A stretch of DNA of 45,054 nucleotides from Draconibacterium aestuarii (GCA_026671195.1 JAPOHD010000026.1:1-45054), one strand, 5' to 3'; shown: positions 27,606 to 36,578, numbered from the stretch's first letter. Numbers and translations: made by a program. The notes: generated by a model from the letters alone, not told the origin.

Positions 27606-28691
27606 ATGAAGTTATTTTCACTACTTTTTTTATCCGTTTTTGCACTTACATCGGCGGTTGTGGGGCAAGACGAAAAGGAAGCTTTTACGATTGTTAAGAA
27701 GTTAGAGCATACCCCTGTTATTAGTCAGGGACGCACTGGTACCTGCTGGAGTTTTGCTACAACAAGTTTTTTAGAGTCGGAAATTATGCGGAAAGGATTT
27801 CCCGAAACCAAACTTTCTGAAATGTATTTTGTACATTATAATTACGTAAACAAAGCTTTTCAGTATTTACTTTACCATGGGAACAATAATTTTGGTGAAG
27901 GAAGTTTGTCGCACGATGTAATGAAGGTTCTGCAGGAAGAAGGAATTGCGACCCACGAATCATTCCCGGGAATTCTTACCGACGGAAAATATAACCACCG
28001 CGAATTGGTGGCGAAATTAAAAAAAGAAGCAGTTGACATAAATAAAAAGAAAAGTGGCCAAATAGATGCTTCGTCCGACCTGGAAAGTTATCGGCCAATT
28101 TTAAAAGAACATCTGGGGAAATTACCTAAAAAGATTGAAATGGGGGAGGATAAATATTCTCCTTCGAAATTATGCGATCATTTCGAGCTTGATGTTAACG
28201 ATTATGTCGAGTTAAGTTCTTTTTCACATCACCCGTTTTATAAACAATTTGTTTTGGAAGTGCCTGATAACTGGGCGCATGCACAGTATTATAACCTACC
28301 CATCGACGAGTTGATGGAAGTGATGTATTATTCGATAAACAACGGATATACAGTTGCGTGGGATGGTGATACAAGTGAGGAATTATTTATTCATAAAAAA
28401 GGGAAAGCAGACGTTCCTAAAAAGCAACGTGACAAAGTTGATCAGAAATTGCGTCAGACTACGTTTTACGACAGAACAACTACCGACGACCACTTAATGC
28501 ATTTGGTTGGGCTGTCGAAAGATTCGGAACAAAGAGATTGTTTCTACACAAAAAATTCGTGGGGATCGGATAGCAACGATTGTGGAGGTTACCTGCACAT
28601 GACTGACGATTACGTGCGTTTAAAAACCATCGCCATTATGGTACATAAAGATGCTATCCCCAAAATAATTAAGAATAAACTTGGATTATAA
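27606..28691 (+). CDS. Exported papain-fold (C1B) peptidase, bleomycin-hydrolase-like
   Basis: 361-residue cysteine peptidase with a signal peptide (1-20, cut near VVGQ). Oxyanion Gln41 and nucleophile Cys47 lie in QGRTGTCWSF, the active-site His in DDHLMHLVG (about 296), and Asn in TKNSWGS (about 317). This is the aminopeptidase C/bleomycin hydrolase group, but the export signal places it in the periplasm or outside. The C-terminus (KNKLGL) does not show an obvious self-processing tail. Its stop codon overlaps the ATG of the S4-domain gene by one base. Confidence 0.92.
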   Translation: MKLFSLLFLSVFALTSAVVGQDEKEAFTIVKKLEHTPVISQGRTGTCWSFATTSFLESEIMRKGFPETKLSEMYFVHYNYVNKAFQYLLYHGNNNFGEGSLSHDVMKVLQEEGIATHESFPGILTDGKYNHRELVAKLKKEAVDINKKKSGQIDASSDLESYRPILKEHLGKLPKKIEMGEDKYSPSKLCDHFELDVNDYVELSSFSHHPFYKQFVLEVPDNWAHAQYYNLPIDELMEVMYYSINNGYTVAWDGDTSEELFIHKKGKADVPKKQRDKVDQKLRQTTFYDRTTTDDHLMHLVGLSKDSEQRDCFYTKNSWGSDSNDCGGYLHMTDDYVRLKTIAIMVHKDAIPKIIKNKLGL

Positions 28692-28897
28692 TGCGCGAAT
28701 TTAAACTCACCTCAGAATACGTTGAGCTGGTAAAACTTCTCAAGCTATTAAGGATTGCTCAAACAGGAGGCCACGCCAAAATAATTGTGGAGGATGGTGA
28801 AGTGTTACGAAACGGGGAACCCGAATTTCGGAAAAGAGCGAAGCTGGTAAAAGGCGATGTTATTGAAGTTATGGGAGAAAAAATTACTATTGTGTAA
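28691..28897 (+). CDS. Small S4-domain RNA-binding protein
   Basis: 68 residues making up one S4 domain: LLRIAQTGGHAKIIVEDGEVLRNG is the RNA-binding helix-turn and the tail KLVKGDVIEV the closing strands, as in YbcJ/YaaA-type proteins. Likely ribosome- or rRNA-associated. Translationally coupled to the C1 peptidase upstream (TAATG overlap), though a functional link is not obvious. Confidence 0.9.
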   Translation: MREFKLTSEYVELVKLLKLLRIAQTGGHAKIIVEDGEVLRNGEPEFRKRAKLVKGDVIEVMGEKITIV

Positions 28898-28930
28898 ATC
28901 GGGCTTCGTTTATACTAAATGATATGAAAT

Positions 28931-28960
28931 AAAAAGGCACTCAACTACGAGTGCCTTTCT
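28931..28960. terminator. Bidirectional intrinsic terminator
   Basis: AAAGGCACTC (28933-28942) pairs perfectly with GAGTGCCTTT (28949-28958), loop of six, A-run left and T-run right. It separates the S4 gene (+) from the MscS gene (-). Confidence 0.88.
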
Positions 28961-28980
28961 TATTTGTCTGTTTGTGAAAT

Positions 28981-29787
28981 CTATTTTTGAATATGAACAT
29001 CCATTTGAGGGAATGGGATGTTAAGACCTTCTTTGTCAAATGTTTTGTAAACCTGTTCGGTAAGTCCGAAATAAATACCCCAGTAATTTGAAGCATCTGC
29101 CCAAACACGAACAACCAGGTTAACAGAGCTGTCAGCAAGTGCTTTAACAGCTATAAAAGGTTCAGCCGGCTCGTTAATAATACGCTCGTCGGCTTTTATT
29201 AATTTCATTAAAACTTCTTTTGCTTTGTCTACATCGTCGCCGTAAGCAATTCCAAATTCCAGGTCAACTCTTCGAAACTGTTCGGTCGAAAAGTTTATCA
29301 TCGATCCGGTTGAAAGTCCGGCATTTGGGATAATAATGGTTTTGTTATCCGGCGTTTTTAAAATGGTATTAAAAATTTGTATTTCATTCACAATTCCTGC
29401 ATGTCCTTGTGCATCAATAAAATCACCTGTTTTAAAGGGTTTGAAAATGAGTATCATAACACCGCCTGCAAAATTCTGAAGTGTGCCCGAAAGTGCCATG
29501 CCTATGGCCAAACCTGCCGCACCAAGTAGGGCAATAAATGAAGTCATTTGAACACCCATCATTCCAATAACACTAATCCAAAGCATTGCTTTAAGTAGTA
29601 TTCCAATGGTACTGTTAAGAAAACCACGGAGTGAAGGTTCCATTTCTCGTTTTTCAAACTGCCGGCGTAATATCCCTTGAATAATAGATATTACCCACAT
29701 ACCAATAACCAGCGTTAGTAACGCACCTACTAATTTTGGGCCATACACGGTTATAATACCATAAAGTTGATTAGATAGATTTTCCAT
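28981..29787 (-). CDS. Mechanosensitive ion channel, MscS family
   Basis: Full-length small MscS of 268 residues. TM1 (about 14-36), TM2 (about 60-82), then the pore helix GAAGLAIGMALSGTLQNFAGG (about 90-110), beta domain (FKPFKTGDFID) and C-terminal vestibule ending FPQMDVHIQK. It resembles the truncated homologue at 172-846 throughout (same FPQxDVH ending), so the two are paralogues some 28 kb apart. Inner-membrane osmotic safety valve. Monocistronic. Confidence 0.95.
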   Translation of the reverse strand: MENLSNQLYGIITVYGPKLVGALLTLVIGMWVISIIQGILRRQFEKREMEPSLRGFLNSTIGILLKAMLWISVIGMMGVQMTSFIALLGAAGLAIGMALSGTLQNFAGGVMILIFKPFKTGDFIDAQGHAGIVNEIQIFNTILKTPDNKTIIIPNAGLSTGSMINFSTEQFRRVDLEFGIAYGDDVDKAKEVLMKLIKADERIINEPAEPFIAVKALADSSVNLVVRVWADASNYWGIYFGLTEQVYKTFDKEGLNIPFPQMDVHIQK

Positions 29788-29846
29788 TTTTTCATTAAAA
29801 TTTGATTTATACTACTTCAAAGTACAAAGAATAATGGAGAAATGTT

Positions 29847-29883
29847 CAAAAAAAAGAACCTCTTTAATAAGAAGTCCTTTTTA
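29847..29883 (-). terminator. Intrinsic terminator of the carrier-like gene
   Basis: On the minus strand AAGGACTTCTT pairs with AAGAGGTTCTT (two G-U pairs) around a 4-nt loop and is followed by T8. Confidence 0.7.
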
Positions 29884-29901
29884 TAAATATTGATTTAATT
29901 T

Positions 29902-30174
29902 TTAATTACTGAAATAGATTAGCTCACCGCGTAAATAGCGTAAGGTATCATTTACGTTGCCAAATTTACTTAACTCGTCATCCTCAATCGAAATATTAAA
30001 TATCTTTTCCAGGTAGTAAGTAAAAATGGTCCAGTCGATTTTGTCGAAATTCAGATCATCAATGAAAGAAGCACCTAAGCAGATCCTTTCTTTAGTGACC
30101 CCTGTTTTTCGTAACACTCTGTAGAGGTTCCTTCTAATCGATCTTTCTTCTACGATTTCTGTTTCCATTGTCAT
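29902..30174 (-). CDS. Acyl-carrier-protein-like protein lacking the phosphopantetheine serine
   Basis: 90-residue acidic helical protein aligned with ACP: helix I, then the segment DDLNFDKIDWTIF (about 40-52), which corresponds to DDLGADSLDTVEL, and helix III (IEDDELSKFGNVNDTLRYL) matching the usual IPDEDAEKITTVGDAIDYI. The invariant Ser of DSL is Lys here, so it cannot carry a 4'-phosphopantetheine by the normal route. It may be a regulatory or structural ACP homologue. It stands alone with its own terminator; no biosynthetic genes adjoin it. Confidence 0.75.
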   Translation of the reverse strand: MTMETEIVEERSIRRNLYRVLRKTGVTKERICLGASFIDDLNFDKIDWTIFTYYLEKIFNISIEDDELSKFGNVNDTLRYLRGELIYFSN

Positions 30175-30315
30175 GTTTTAAAATTCGAACAAATGAATCT
30201 TCGGGTCAAATATATAAAATGCAGACGAGATTAACCTTATTTTGTTCCAATTAATTCAATTTTGTCGTTTTGATTCTCACGGTTAAGGGACAGTGAAATT
30301 GTAGATTGGTTGCAT

Positions 30316-30849
30316 TTATTTTAGCCAATCAGACTTTAATAAACTATAAACTTCTAAATCGAGATACCTGTTTTGGTGTAATTCTCCAGCTCGCTCTACT
30401 CCTTCAAGTTGAAAGCCAAGCTTTTGCGGGATTGATGCACTCCTGTTGTTTTTTTGAGCAACTTTTATTTGAATACGGTTTAGTTTTTGGTTTTTGAAAG
30501 CAAATGAAATTAACTTTTGAACACATAAAGTAGCAATTCCTTTTCCTTGCAATTTTGACCTTAGCCAATAACCAATCTCCGTTTTTCGGTTTACCCAATC
30601 GGTATCTTTAAAACCCATTAATCCCGCAAATTCTTCTTTGTACCAAATTGTGTAAATGTTGTCTTTATTGCTCCCACTTACACTCGAAATAAATGCTTCG
30701 GTGTCCGAAATTTGTTTTGTTTGATCAATAAATGGTAGCCATTCTTTTAAATGCGACCTGTCTGAATCGATGGTGTCAAAAATTACCTGCGCCATCGATA
30801 AATTTATCTTCTCAAGACGTATTTTATCGTTTACTCTAATGTGTTCCAT
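30316..30849 (-). CDS. GNAT N-acetyltransferase, RimJ/RimL-like
   Basis: 177 residues. Acetyl-CoA-dependent N-acetyltransferase; the pyrophosphate-binding loop is LRSKLQGKGIATLC (about 93-106) and the fold ends with IPQKLGFQLEGVERAGE. The YWL...GKGI and ASIPQKLGF motifs are those of ribosomal-protein N-acetyltransferase relatives. Its start overlaps the end of the lipoprotein gene upstream by 14 bp, so it is translated from the same message. Confidence 0.88.
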   Translation of the reverse strand: MEHIRVNDKIRLEKINLSMAQVIFDTIDSDRSHLKEWLPFIDQTKQISDTEAFISSVSGSNKDNIYTIWYKEEFAGLMGFKDTDWVNRKTEIGYWLRSKLQGKGIATLCVQKLISFAFKNQKLNRIQIKVAQKNNRSASIPQKLGFQLEGVERAGELHQNRYLDLEVYSLLKSDWLK

Positions 30850-31753
30850 TGTTTATAGTTGAAATATCGAAAAGAAAAACCTGCTGATTGAATGAACTTG
30901 TTCTTTCGCACGAAACCAGAAGCGTATTGTTGCCTGAATAACAAATTCCCTCGGTTTGCATGTTGGTTGTATTTTCCAGTTGAAAGAAACGGCTATCTCC
31001 TTTAAAAAAAAGATTTTCGGGGAAGTTGGAAAACAGCCAGATAAACGATTGGTAATTTTGATAGCCAACCAAAGCCAACTGTTTATTGTCGGGACTGATA
31101 TCGGCTCCTGTAATTAGTCCGTTAACTTCAAATGTATCTAGTGGAGAAAGTTCGTAAGAGCCTGCTTCTGTTGAAATTTTGTAAACTGCTGTGGTAAAAT
31201 CCTGCCAGTTCTTACTAAAAATATAAAGACTGTTGTTAAACGCAACCATTGCCTCGCAATCATAAGGAGTTGATTGATTTGAAGTATTTAAATTCGTTTG
31301 CACAGCATAACTGAAGTTTATTTTCTCTGCCGTAACTATTTGCAGTTTTTCGTTATTAAAATCCTTCTTTTTAATTGTATAGATACAGAGATTGTCGCGG
31401 TTTCCCATGTTATTTCCAAAGTCGCCGATATAAATGTTTGTACTGTCTTGAGTTACCGATTCCCAGTCTCTGTTTTGGGCATTTTCAATTTCAATCTCTT
31501 TTTCAATTTCTCCCTGTAAATTAATAGCGTATATTATATTCTTACCGCCACTGTCGTTAAATCCCCACAACAAGTTGTCGTAAATCATTAATCCTGAAAT
31601 CTCAAGTAATTTATTATCCAGATTCGGTATAAACTCTGTAAGTTGCAAAGTTTCCTGTTGAATATTGTTTTGATTCCCGTTGTTTTTGATTTTATCGCTG
31701 CTGCAAGAAAAAACAAGTAACAATAGTATCGGGAGACTGAGTATTATCTTCAT
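30836..31753 (-). CDS. Lipoprotein with predicted beta-propeller
   Basis: 305 residues; lipoprotein signal ends LLVFSC. Repeating strand-rich units (LLWGFNDSGGKNIIYAI; NRDWESVTQDSTNIYIGD; YDCEAMVAFNNSLYIFSK; QTEGICYSGNNTLLVSCE) have the form of a propeller, of the SdiA-regulated/esterase-like phytase-type group. The acidic NDSGG and YDCEAM segments could bind a metal. Function unknown. First gene of a two-gene unit with the GNAT enzyme. Confidence 0.75.
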   Translation of the reverse strand: MKIILSLPILLLLVFSCSSDKIKNNGNQNNIQQETLQLTEFIPNLDNKLLEISGLMIYDNLLWGFNDSGGKNIIYAINLQGEIEKEIEIENAQNRDWESVTQDSTNIYIGDFGNNMGNRDNLCIYTIKKKDFNNEKLQIVTAEKINFSYAVQTNLNTSNQSTPYDCEAMVAFNNSLYIFSKNWQDFTTAVYKISTEAGSYELSPLDTFEVNGLITGADISPDNKQLALVGYQNYQSFIWLFSNFPENLFFKGDSRFFQLENTTNMQTEGICYSGNNTLLVSCERTSSFNQQVFLFDISTINNGTH

Positions 31754-31805
31754 CTTTTTATCTTTACAGGAATTTTGAAGTTGAAATTAGTAAAAAAATG
31801 TAGTG

Positions 31806-32627
31806 ATGAAGAGATTGTTTGTTTTAATGTTAATTGGTTTTGTTCTTGTCGGAGTGTCGTGTAGCCGTGCACAAAAAAAAGGAGAAGATGTACTGGTTTT
31901 AGTAAAAACAGATTTTGGCGATATAAAACTAAAACTATACGACGATACGCCTGAGCATAAAAAAAACTTTTTAAAACTGGTTGACGAGGGGTATTACAAT
32001 GGTGTTCTTTTTCATCGGGTTATTAAAAACTTTATGATTCAGGGGGGAGATGCAACTTCTAAAAATGCTCAACCGGGCGCACGTTTAGGTTCCGGTAATC
32101 CCGGTTATACCATTCCTGCTGAAATTAATCCTAAGCATATCCATAAAAAAGGGGCCCTGGCAGCTGCACGAAAAGGAGGCCCGTCGAATCCTGAAAAACG
32201 ATCAAGCGGTTCACAGTTTTATATCGTTCATGGTGAAGTTTTAACACCGGGAAAACTTGATACCATGGAAATAGCAATGAATTCGCGGGCAAAAAATGAA
32301 TTTTTTAAAGAGCAGTTTACAGCCGCTACGGAGAAACTAAATGAATTTCGAAATAAAAACGATCAGGTTGGTTTTAACGAATATGTGGCAGAAATAAGAG
32401 CAAAAACCGACAGTCTTTGGGAAAATCAGGAAAGAATCGTTTTTTCGCCTGAACAGCGTGAGGCATACTCCACTGTTGGCGGTTATCCTTCGCTTGATGG
32501 CGATTACACCGTTTTTGGAGAAGTTGTTGAAGGATTGGAGGTGCTGGATAAAATTGCAGCCGTGGAAACCGATCAGTTCGACCGTCCCAAAAGCGATATA
32601 AAAATGGAAGTTAAATTGGTAAAATAA
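31806..32627 (+). CDS. Cyclophilin-type peptidyl-prolyl isomerase, lipoprotein
   Basis: 273 residues from the ATG at 31806 (a GTG three bases earlier is possible). Signal ends VGVSC, so it is a lipoprotein in the periplasm or on the outer membrane. Cyclophilin motifs: FHRVIKNFMIQGGD (catalytic Arg and Gln present), GSQFYIVHG, and LDGDYTVFGEVVEG. A helical insert of about 65 residues (NSRAKNEFFKEQFTAATEKL...) splits the domain between the QFYI strand and the VGGYPSLDG segment. Folding catalyst for exported proteins. First of three consecutive cyclophilin genes with gaps of 3 bp and -4 bp. Confidence 0.93.
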   Translation: MKRLFVLMLIGFVLVGVSCSRAQKKGEDVLVLVKTDFGDIKLKLYDDTPEHKKNFLKLVDEGYYNGVLFHRVIKNFMIQGGDATSKNAQPGARLGSGNPGYTIPAEINPKHIHKKGALAAARKGGPSNPEKRSSGSQFYIVHGEVLTPGKLDTMEIAMNSRAKNEFFKEQFTAATEKLNEFRNKNDQVGFNEYVAEIRAKTDSLWENQERIVFSPEQREAYSTVGGYPSLDGDYTVFGEVVEGLEVLDKIAAVETDQFDRPKSDIKMEVKLVK

Positions 32628-32630
32628 GGT

Positions 32631-33443
32631 ATGGTTCGTTTGTTTATTATATTGTTTATTTGTGTTTTGTCCTTTTTTACAGCCAGTTCACAATCAAAGG
32701 TGGTTCAAATTTCCACCAACTTTGGAAATATGAAATTCAGGCTTTACGATGATACCCCGAAACATCGCGATGCTTTTATTGAACTGGCAAACGAAGGATA
32801 TTACAATGGAACGCTTTTTTACCGTGTTATCCAGGATTTTCTGATTCAGGGCGGATCAAAAAGTTCGAAAGATGCCCCTCCGGGGAAACGTATCGGTTAT
32901 GGCGATCCTGACAAAACGGTTGACGATGAAATTATTGCGCATTATTTTCATAAAAAAGGTTCGCTTTGTGCGCCCCGGCAACCCGATGAGGTGAATCCGT
33001 TTAAACAATCCGATATTTCACAGTTTTTTATTATTAAAGGTAGCGTGCATACGGCCGGTGCACTGGATACCATGGAACTGGCCATTAATAGACCCATCCG
33101 AAAAAAAATTACCGACAAATTTTTTACACCGGAGGTGAGAAAAGAGTTAAAGCAGTTGAAAGAAGAAAAAAAGGTAGAGGAATTCAGGGCAATCGCCAAT
33201 GAGGTGAAAGATAAAATTGAGACCGAATACAGCCTTCACCCTGCCACTTTGGAGTTTTCTGAAGCGCAACGCGAGGCCTATACAACCGTTGGCGGATATC
33301 CCGAGCTGGATGGAAAATACACCATTTTTGGCGAATGTATTTCCGGCTTTGATGTGATCGATAAAATTGCTTCGCTCAATACCGATAAAAATAACCGGCC
33401 TTATACCGATGTGAAAATTACCGTTACAGTTTTAAGTGAATGA
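32631..33443 (+). CDS. Cyclophilin-type peptidyl-prolyl isomerase, periplasmic
   Basis: 270 residues with a cleavable signal peptide (about 1-20, ASSQS). Same plan as the preceding gene: FYRVIQDFLIQGG, SQFFIIKG, LDGKYTIFGECISG, and the same type of helical insert (RKKITDKFFTPEVRKELKQL). The catalytic Arg/Gln are retained; the His of FHR is Tyr. No lipobox. Three bp after the first cyclophilin and overlapping the third by 4 bp, so one operon. Confidence 0.93.
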   Translation: MVRLFIILFICVLSFFTASSQSKVVQISTNFGNMKFRLYDDTPKHRDAFIELANEGYYNGTLFYRVIQDFLIQGGSKSSKDAPPGKRIGYGDPDKTVDDEIIAHYFHKKGSLCAPRQPDEVNPFKQSDISQFFIIKGSVHTAGALDTMELAINRPIRKKITDKFFTPEVRKELKQLKEEKKVEEFRAIANEVKDKIETEYSLHPATLEFSEAQREAYTTVGGYPELDGKYTIFGECISGFDVIDKIASLNTDKNNRPYTDVKITVTVLSE

Positions 33444-34771
33444 AGCAGCTTGGTACCATATTATTTCTGATGCTGGTTTTAATTTCGTGCGGCACGAAAG
33501 AGAAACCAACTGCAGAAAATGCGGCGAAAAAAGAGGTGGCCAAGGAAGCTGCAGAACAAAAGAATAGTAACGACTGGGAAGAAGTTTTGGCAGCGCTGGT
33601 AAAAATCGATTCGTACGATGGAACCCGGATTCTGGAATCAGGACAAGGTTTTTTTGTGGGTGAAAATCTGGTGGCCACAAAATATTCGCTGGTTAGTGGT
33701 GCCACAAATGTGCAAATAACTCCCTTCAATGAAAATAAGAAATATTTTACTGCAAAATTTGTTGCATTCGACCGTATCAACGACCTGATAATTTTACAAT
33801 TTGACAGCATAAAACGAAAACCGGTTGAACTGTTTCAGGGCGAGGTGCCAAACACTGCCAAATCCATTTATGTGGCGCCCAGGTCAGGAAATACGATTCA
33901 GTTATTTTCAGGGAAAGTGTTAAACCTTGCCTCGGTGCGGGGAACAAAATTATACCGAATTACTAACCTGATCAGGAAATCGCAAACCGGGGCAGCAATT
34001 TTTGTGTCGAATAAAAAAGCCATCGGCATTGCCTATTCCGGAACGGTAAATTTCGAGCAGCAAAGTTTTGCAATTCCTGCCATGTATATTTCTGAAATGT
34101 TGAAGAAGAAGGAGGAGGCAAAATCGCTGGAGGTATTAAAAACTACTACGAATGCTAAAATTGCTGCTGAAAACAGCAAGATAAAAGGCATTGTTCTGGA
34201 AACCGATATGGGAAATATAACCCTCAAACTGTTTAACGAAACACCTGCCTACCGCGATAACTTTATTCGCCTGGTAAAAGAGCACTATTTCGATAGTTTG
34301 CTTATCCATCGTGTGATTACCGATTTTGGTATACAAAGCGGGGCTGCAGATACCCGTTATGCCGAGCCCAAAGCCAGTGTGGGGTGGAAAGGTCCTGGTT
34401 ATACGATTCCGTCGCACGTCGTTCCGGGCTTATATCACAAACGCGGAATGGTTGGTTCGCCGCGGAAACCCGACACGGAAAACCAACGTCGTCGGTCAGA
34501 TGGTTCGCAATTTTATATCGTTTCGGGTCGAAAATATTTCAACAACGAGTTGGATGATCTGGAAGAACAAAATAATTACACATTTTCTGCAGAACAAAGG
34601 CAGGCGTACAAAACGATTGGCGGAGCACCTCATTTAGATGGAACCTATACCATTTTCGGGCAGGTAACTTCAGGAATGGATGTGGTTGATAAGATCGTTC
34701 AGGTTGAAACAGATCGGCGTTGGCGACCCGTTGAAGATATTCGGATCAAAAGAGTTCGGATCTTAAAATAA
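33440..34771 (+). CDS. Pseudo-protease/cyclophilin fusion lipoprotein
   Basis: 443 residues. Lipobox LVLISC, then a charged linker, then a trypsin-like (DegP/S1C) fold at about 48-220, then a cyclophilin domain at about 250-443 (IHRVITDFGIQSG; GSQFYIVSG; LDGTYTIFGQV). The protease triad is eroded: the His position is Ser83 (VATKYSLV instead of xxTxxHV) and the Ser position is Thr183 (KSQTGAAIF instead of GNSGGPLF), while an Asp is kept (IND115L). The domain is therefore predicted to bind peptides rather than cut them. The cyclophilin part lacks the long helical insert of its two neighbours. Third gene of the operon; its end overlaps the convergent HAD gene by 9 bp. Confidence 0.85.
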   Translation: MKQLGTILFLMLVLISCGTKEKPTAENAAKKEVAKEAAEQKNSNDWEEVLAALVKIDSYDGTRILESGQGFFVGENLVATKYSLVSGATNVQITPFNENKKYFTAKFVAFDRINDLIILQFDSIKRKPVELFQGEVPNTAKSIYVAPRSGNTIQLFSGKVLNLASVRGTKLYRITNLIRKSQTGAAIFVSNKKAIGIAYSGTVNFEQQSFAIPAMYISEMLKKKEEAKSLEVLKTTTNAKIAAENSKIKGIVLETDMGNITLKLFNETPAYRDNFIRLVKEHYFDSLLIHRVITDFGIQSGAADTRYAEPKASVGWKGPGYTIPSHVVPGLYHKRGMVGSPRKPDTENQRRRSDGSQFYIVSGRKYFNNELDDLEEQNNYTFSAEQRQAYKTIGGAPHLDGTYTIFGQVTSGMDVVDKIVQVETDRRWRPVEDIRIKRVRILK

Positions 34772-35386
34772 TTCTGCCATTTCCATCTCTTTTTTTAACC
34801 AGAGTGTTTTTAATCCGGCTTGTTCTGCTCCGATGATGTTTTTCTCCAGATCGTCCACAAAAAGTGTTTCTTCCGGTTTAACACCCGAAAGTTCAATTAC
34901 TTTTTTAAACGAACTTAACTCAGGTTTTCTGTCGTGAATTTCATGGGAATAATAAACTCCTTTAAACAACGATGGAAAATCAATGCCGTGTTCTGCCTTA
35001 AATTCCTGCAACAGATTGTCGATATGTATTTGGTTGGTGTTGCTAAACAAATAGATATTGTATTTTTTATCAAGTTCTTGTAGTACTTTCACTCGTTTTG
35101 CCGGAATATCAAGGATCATCGCATACCAGGCACGATCTATGGTTTCGTCCGAAATATCAGGACGATTCAATATCCTTCGTATCCCGGTTCTGAATTCGGC
35201 AGGCGATATTTTCCCCACTTCAAAATTGTAAAAAACAGGATGGGAGTAGGCGTTTTTATGGTCAAGAACCTCGCCATCACTTCCCAGTTTTTGGAAAGCT
35301 TTTATCGAAGCATCAAAGTCAAGATTTAACAGAACATTCCCTAAATCGAAAATGATATTTTTTATGTTGCTGAGGTCTATCTTCAT
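34763..35386 (-). CDS. HAD-superfamily phosphatase, YihX-like
   Basis: 207 residues from the ATG at 35386 (the frame is open to 35428, but the extra residues are not family-like). Motif I FDLGNVLLNLD (second Asp of DxD replaced by Asn, typical of the YihX/epoxide-hydrolase-type HAD group), motif II FSNTN, motif III RKPE, motif IV FVDDLEKN. E. coli YihX hydrolyses glucose-1-phosphate; substrate here unknown. Divergent from mtnA with 46 bp between starts; a phosphatase role in the methionine salvage route is conceivable but unproven. Confidence 0.87.
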   Translation of the reverse strand: MKIDLSNIKNIIFDLGNVLLNLDFDASIKAFQKLGSDGEVLDHKNAYSHPVFYNFEVGKISPAEFRTGIRRILNRPDISDETIDRAWYAMILDIPAKRVKVLQELDKKYNIYLFSNTNQIHIDNLLQEFKAEHGIDFPSLFKGVYYSHEIHDRKPELSSFKKVIELSGVKPEETLFVDDLEKNIIGAEQAGLKTLWLKKEMEMAELF

Positions 35387-35432
35387 TTTATTATTTTTAG
35401 AGCCGCTAATATAAAAATTATAAATCACGCCC

Positions 35433-36542
35433 GTGAAAATTCAAGGTAAACAATATCATACAATCTGGTTAAAAGAAGGCGATTCAAGTGTAGTTGAGGT
35501 TATCGATCAGCGAAAATTGCCTTTTCAGTTCAAGGTATTTCAAATGAAAACAGTTGAAGATACTTTTTTTGCCATAAAGGAAATGGTGGTTCGCGGAGCA
35601 CCTTTAATTGGTGTAACCGCCGCATATGGTATGTATCTGGCTTTACTTGATTTAGGAGATGGAGACCGTGAATCTGTCTTAAAAGAAAAAGCAGAATATT
35701 TAAAGTCGTCGCGACCAACCGCAGTAAATCTGGCATTTGCGGTTGATGAAATGCTGGTTTTTATTTTAAACGAAATAGCATCGGGTAATCTGATTGAAAG
35801 AACGCTTGAAAAGGCTCATCAGTTAAAAGCTGAGGAGATTGAGTCTGGAAGCAGAATAGGAGAGTTTGGCCTTAAAATTATAGAGGAAATCTACAAGAAG
35901 AAGGGCGAAACAGTAAACATACTCACGCATTGTAATGCAGGTTGGCTGGCTTGTATCGATTGGGGAACGGCAACTGCACCAATTTACAAAGCCCATTTAA
36001 AAGGAATCCCGGTTCATGTTTGGGTTGATGAAACGCGTCCACGTAACCAGGGCGCCCGGTTAACGGCCTACGAATTGGGAGAAGAGGGTGTTCCACACAC
36101 CGTAATCCCCGACAACACGGGCGGGCATTTAATGCAGCACGGAATGGTTGACCTGGTTATTGTAGGCAGCGATCGTACAAGTATTACCGGCGATGTGGCT
36201 AACAAAATCGGGACCTATTTGAAGGCGCTTGCCGCAAACGATAACAACGTACCATTTTATGTGGCACTTCCCTCGTCAACCTTCGATTGGGATATTGAAG
36301 ACGGAGTAAAACAAATTCCCATTGAGCAGCGCGATCCAACCGAAGTTTCGGAAATAGAAGGCTGGGCTGAAGATGGAATACAAAGTGTGCATTTAATTCC
36401 TGAAAAAAGTAAGGTGGCCAACTATGGATTTGATGTAACTCCTGCGCGGTTGGTTACCGGTTTAATCACAGAGCGAGGTGTATGTGAGGCAGATAAGCAA
36501 AGTATTTTAAAACTGTTTCCTGAAAAAGAATTTGAAAAATAA
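35433..36542 (+). CDS. mtnA: S-methyl-5-thioribose-1-phosphate isomerase
   Basis: Converts 5-methylthioribose-1-phosphate to 5-methylthioribulose-1-phosphate in methionine salvage. 369 residues, starting with GTG at 35433. Family motifs: RGAPLIGVTAAYG (about 54-66), LTHCNAGWLA with catalytic Cys167, DNTGGHLMQ, and GSDRTSITGDVANKIGT with catalytic Asp247. Directly upstream of mtnP, which makes its substrate. Later salvage enzymes (mtnB, mtnD, mtnE and so on) are not in the window. Confidence 0.95.
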   Translation: MKIQGKQYHTIWLKEGDSSVVEVIDQRKLPFQFKVFQMKTVEDTFFAIKEMVVRGAPLIGVTAAYGMYLALLDLGDGDRESVLKEKAEYLKSSRPTAVNLAFAVDEMLVFILNEIASGNLIERTLEKAHQLKAEEIESGSRIGEFGLKIIEEIYKKKGETVNILTHCNAGWLACIDWGTATAPIYKAHLKGIPVHVWVDETRPRNQGARLTAYELGEEGVPHTVIPDNTGGHLMQHGMVDLVIVGSDRTSITGDVANKIGTYLKALAANDNNVPFYVALPSSTFDWDIEDGVKQIPIEQRDPTEVSEIEGWAEDGIQSVHLIPEKSKVANYGFDVTPARLVTGLITERGVCEADKQSILKLFPEKEFEK

Positions 36543-36578
36543 ACGAAGGTTTTTAATCCTTTAACTCAAACAATATAG

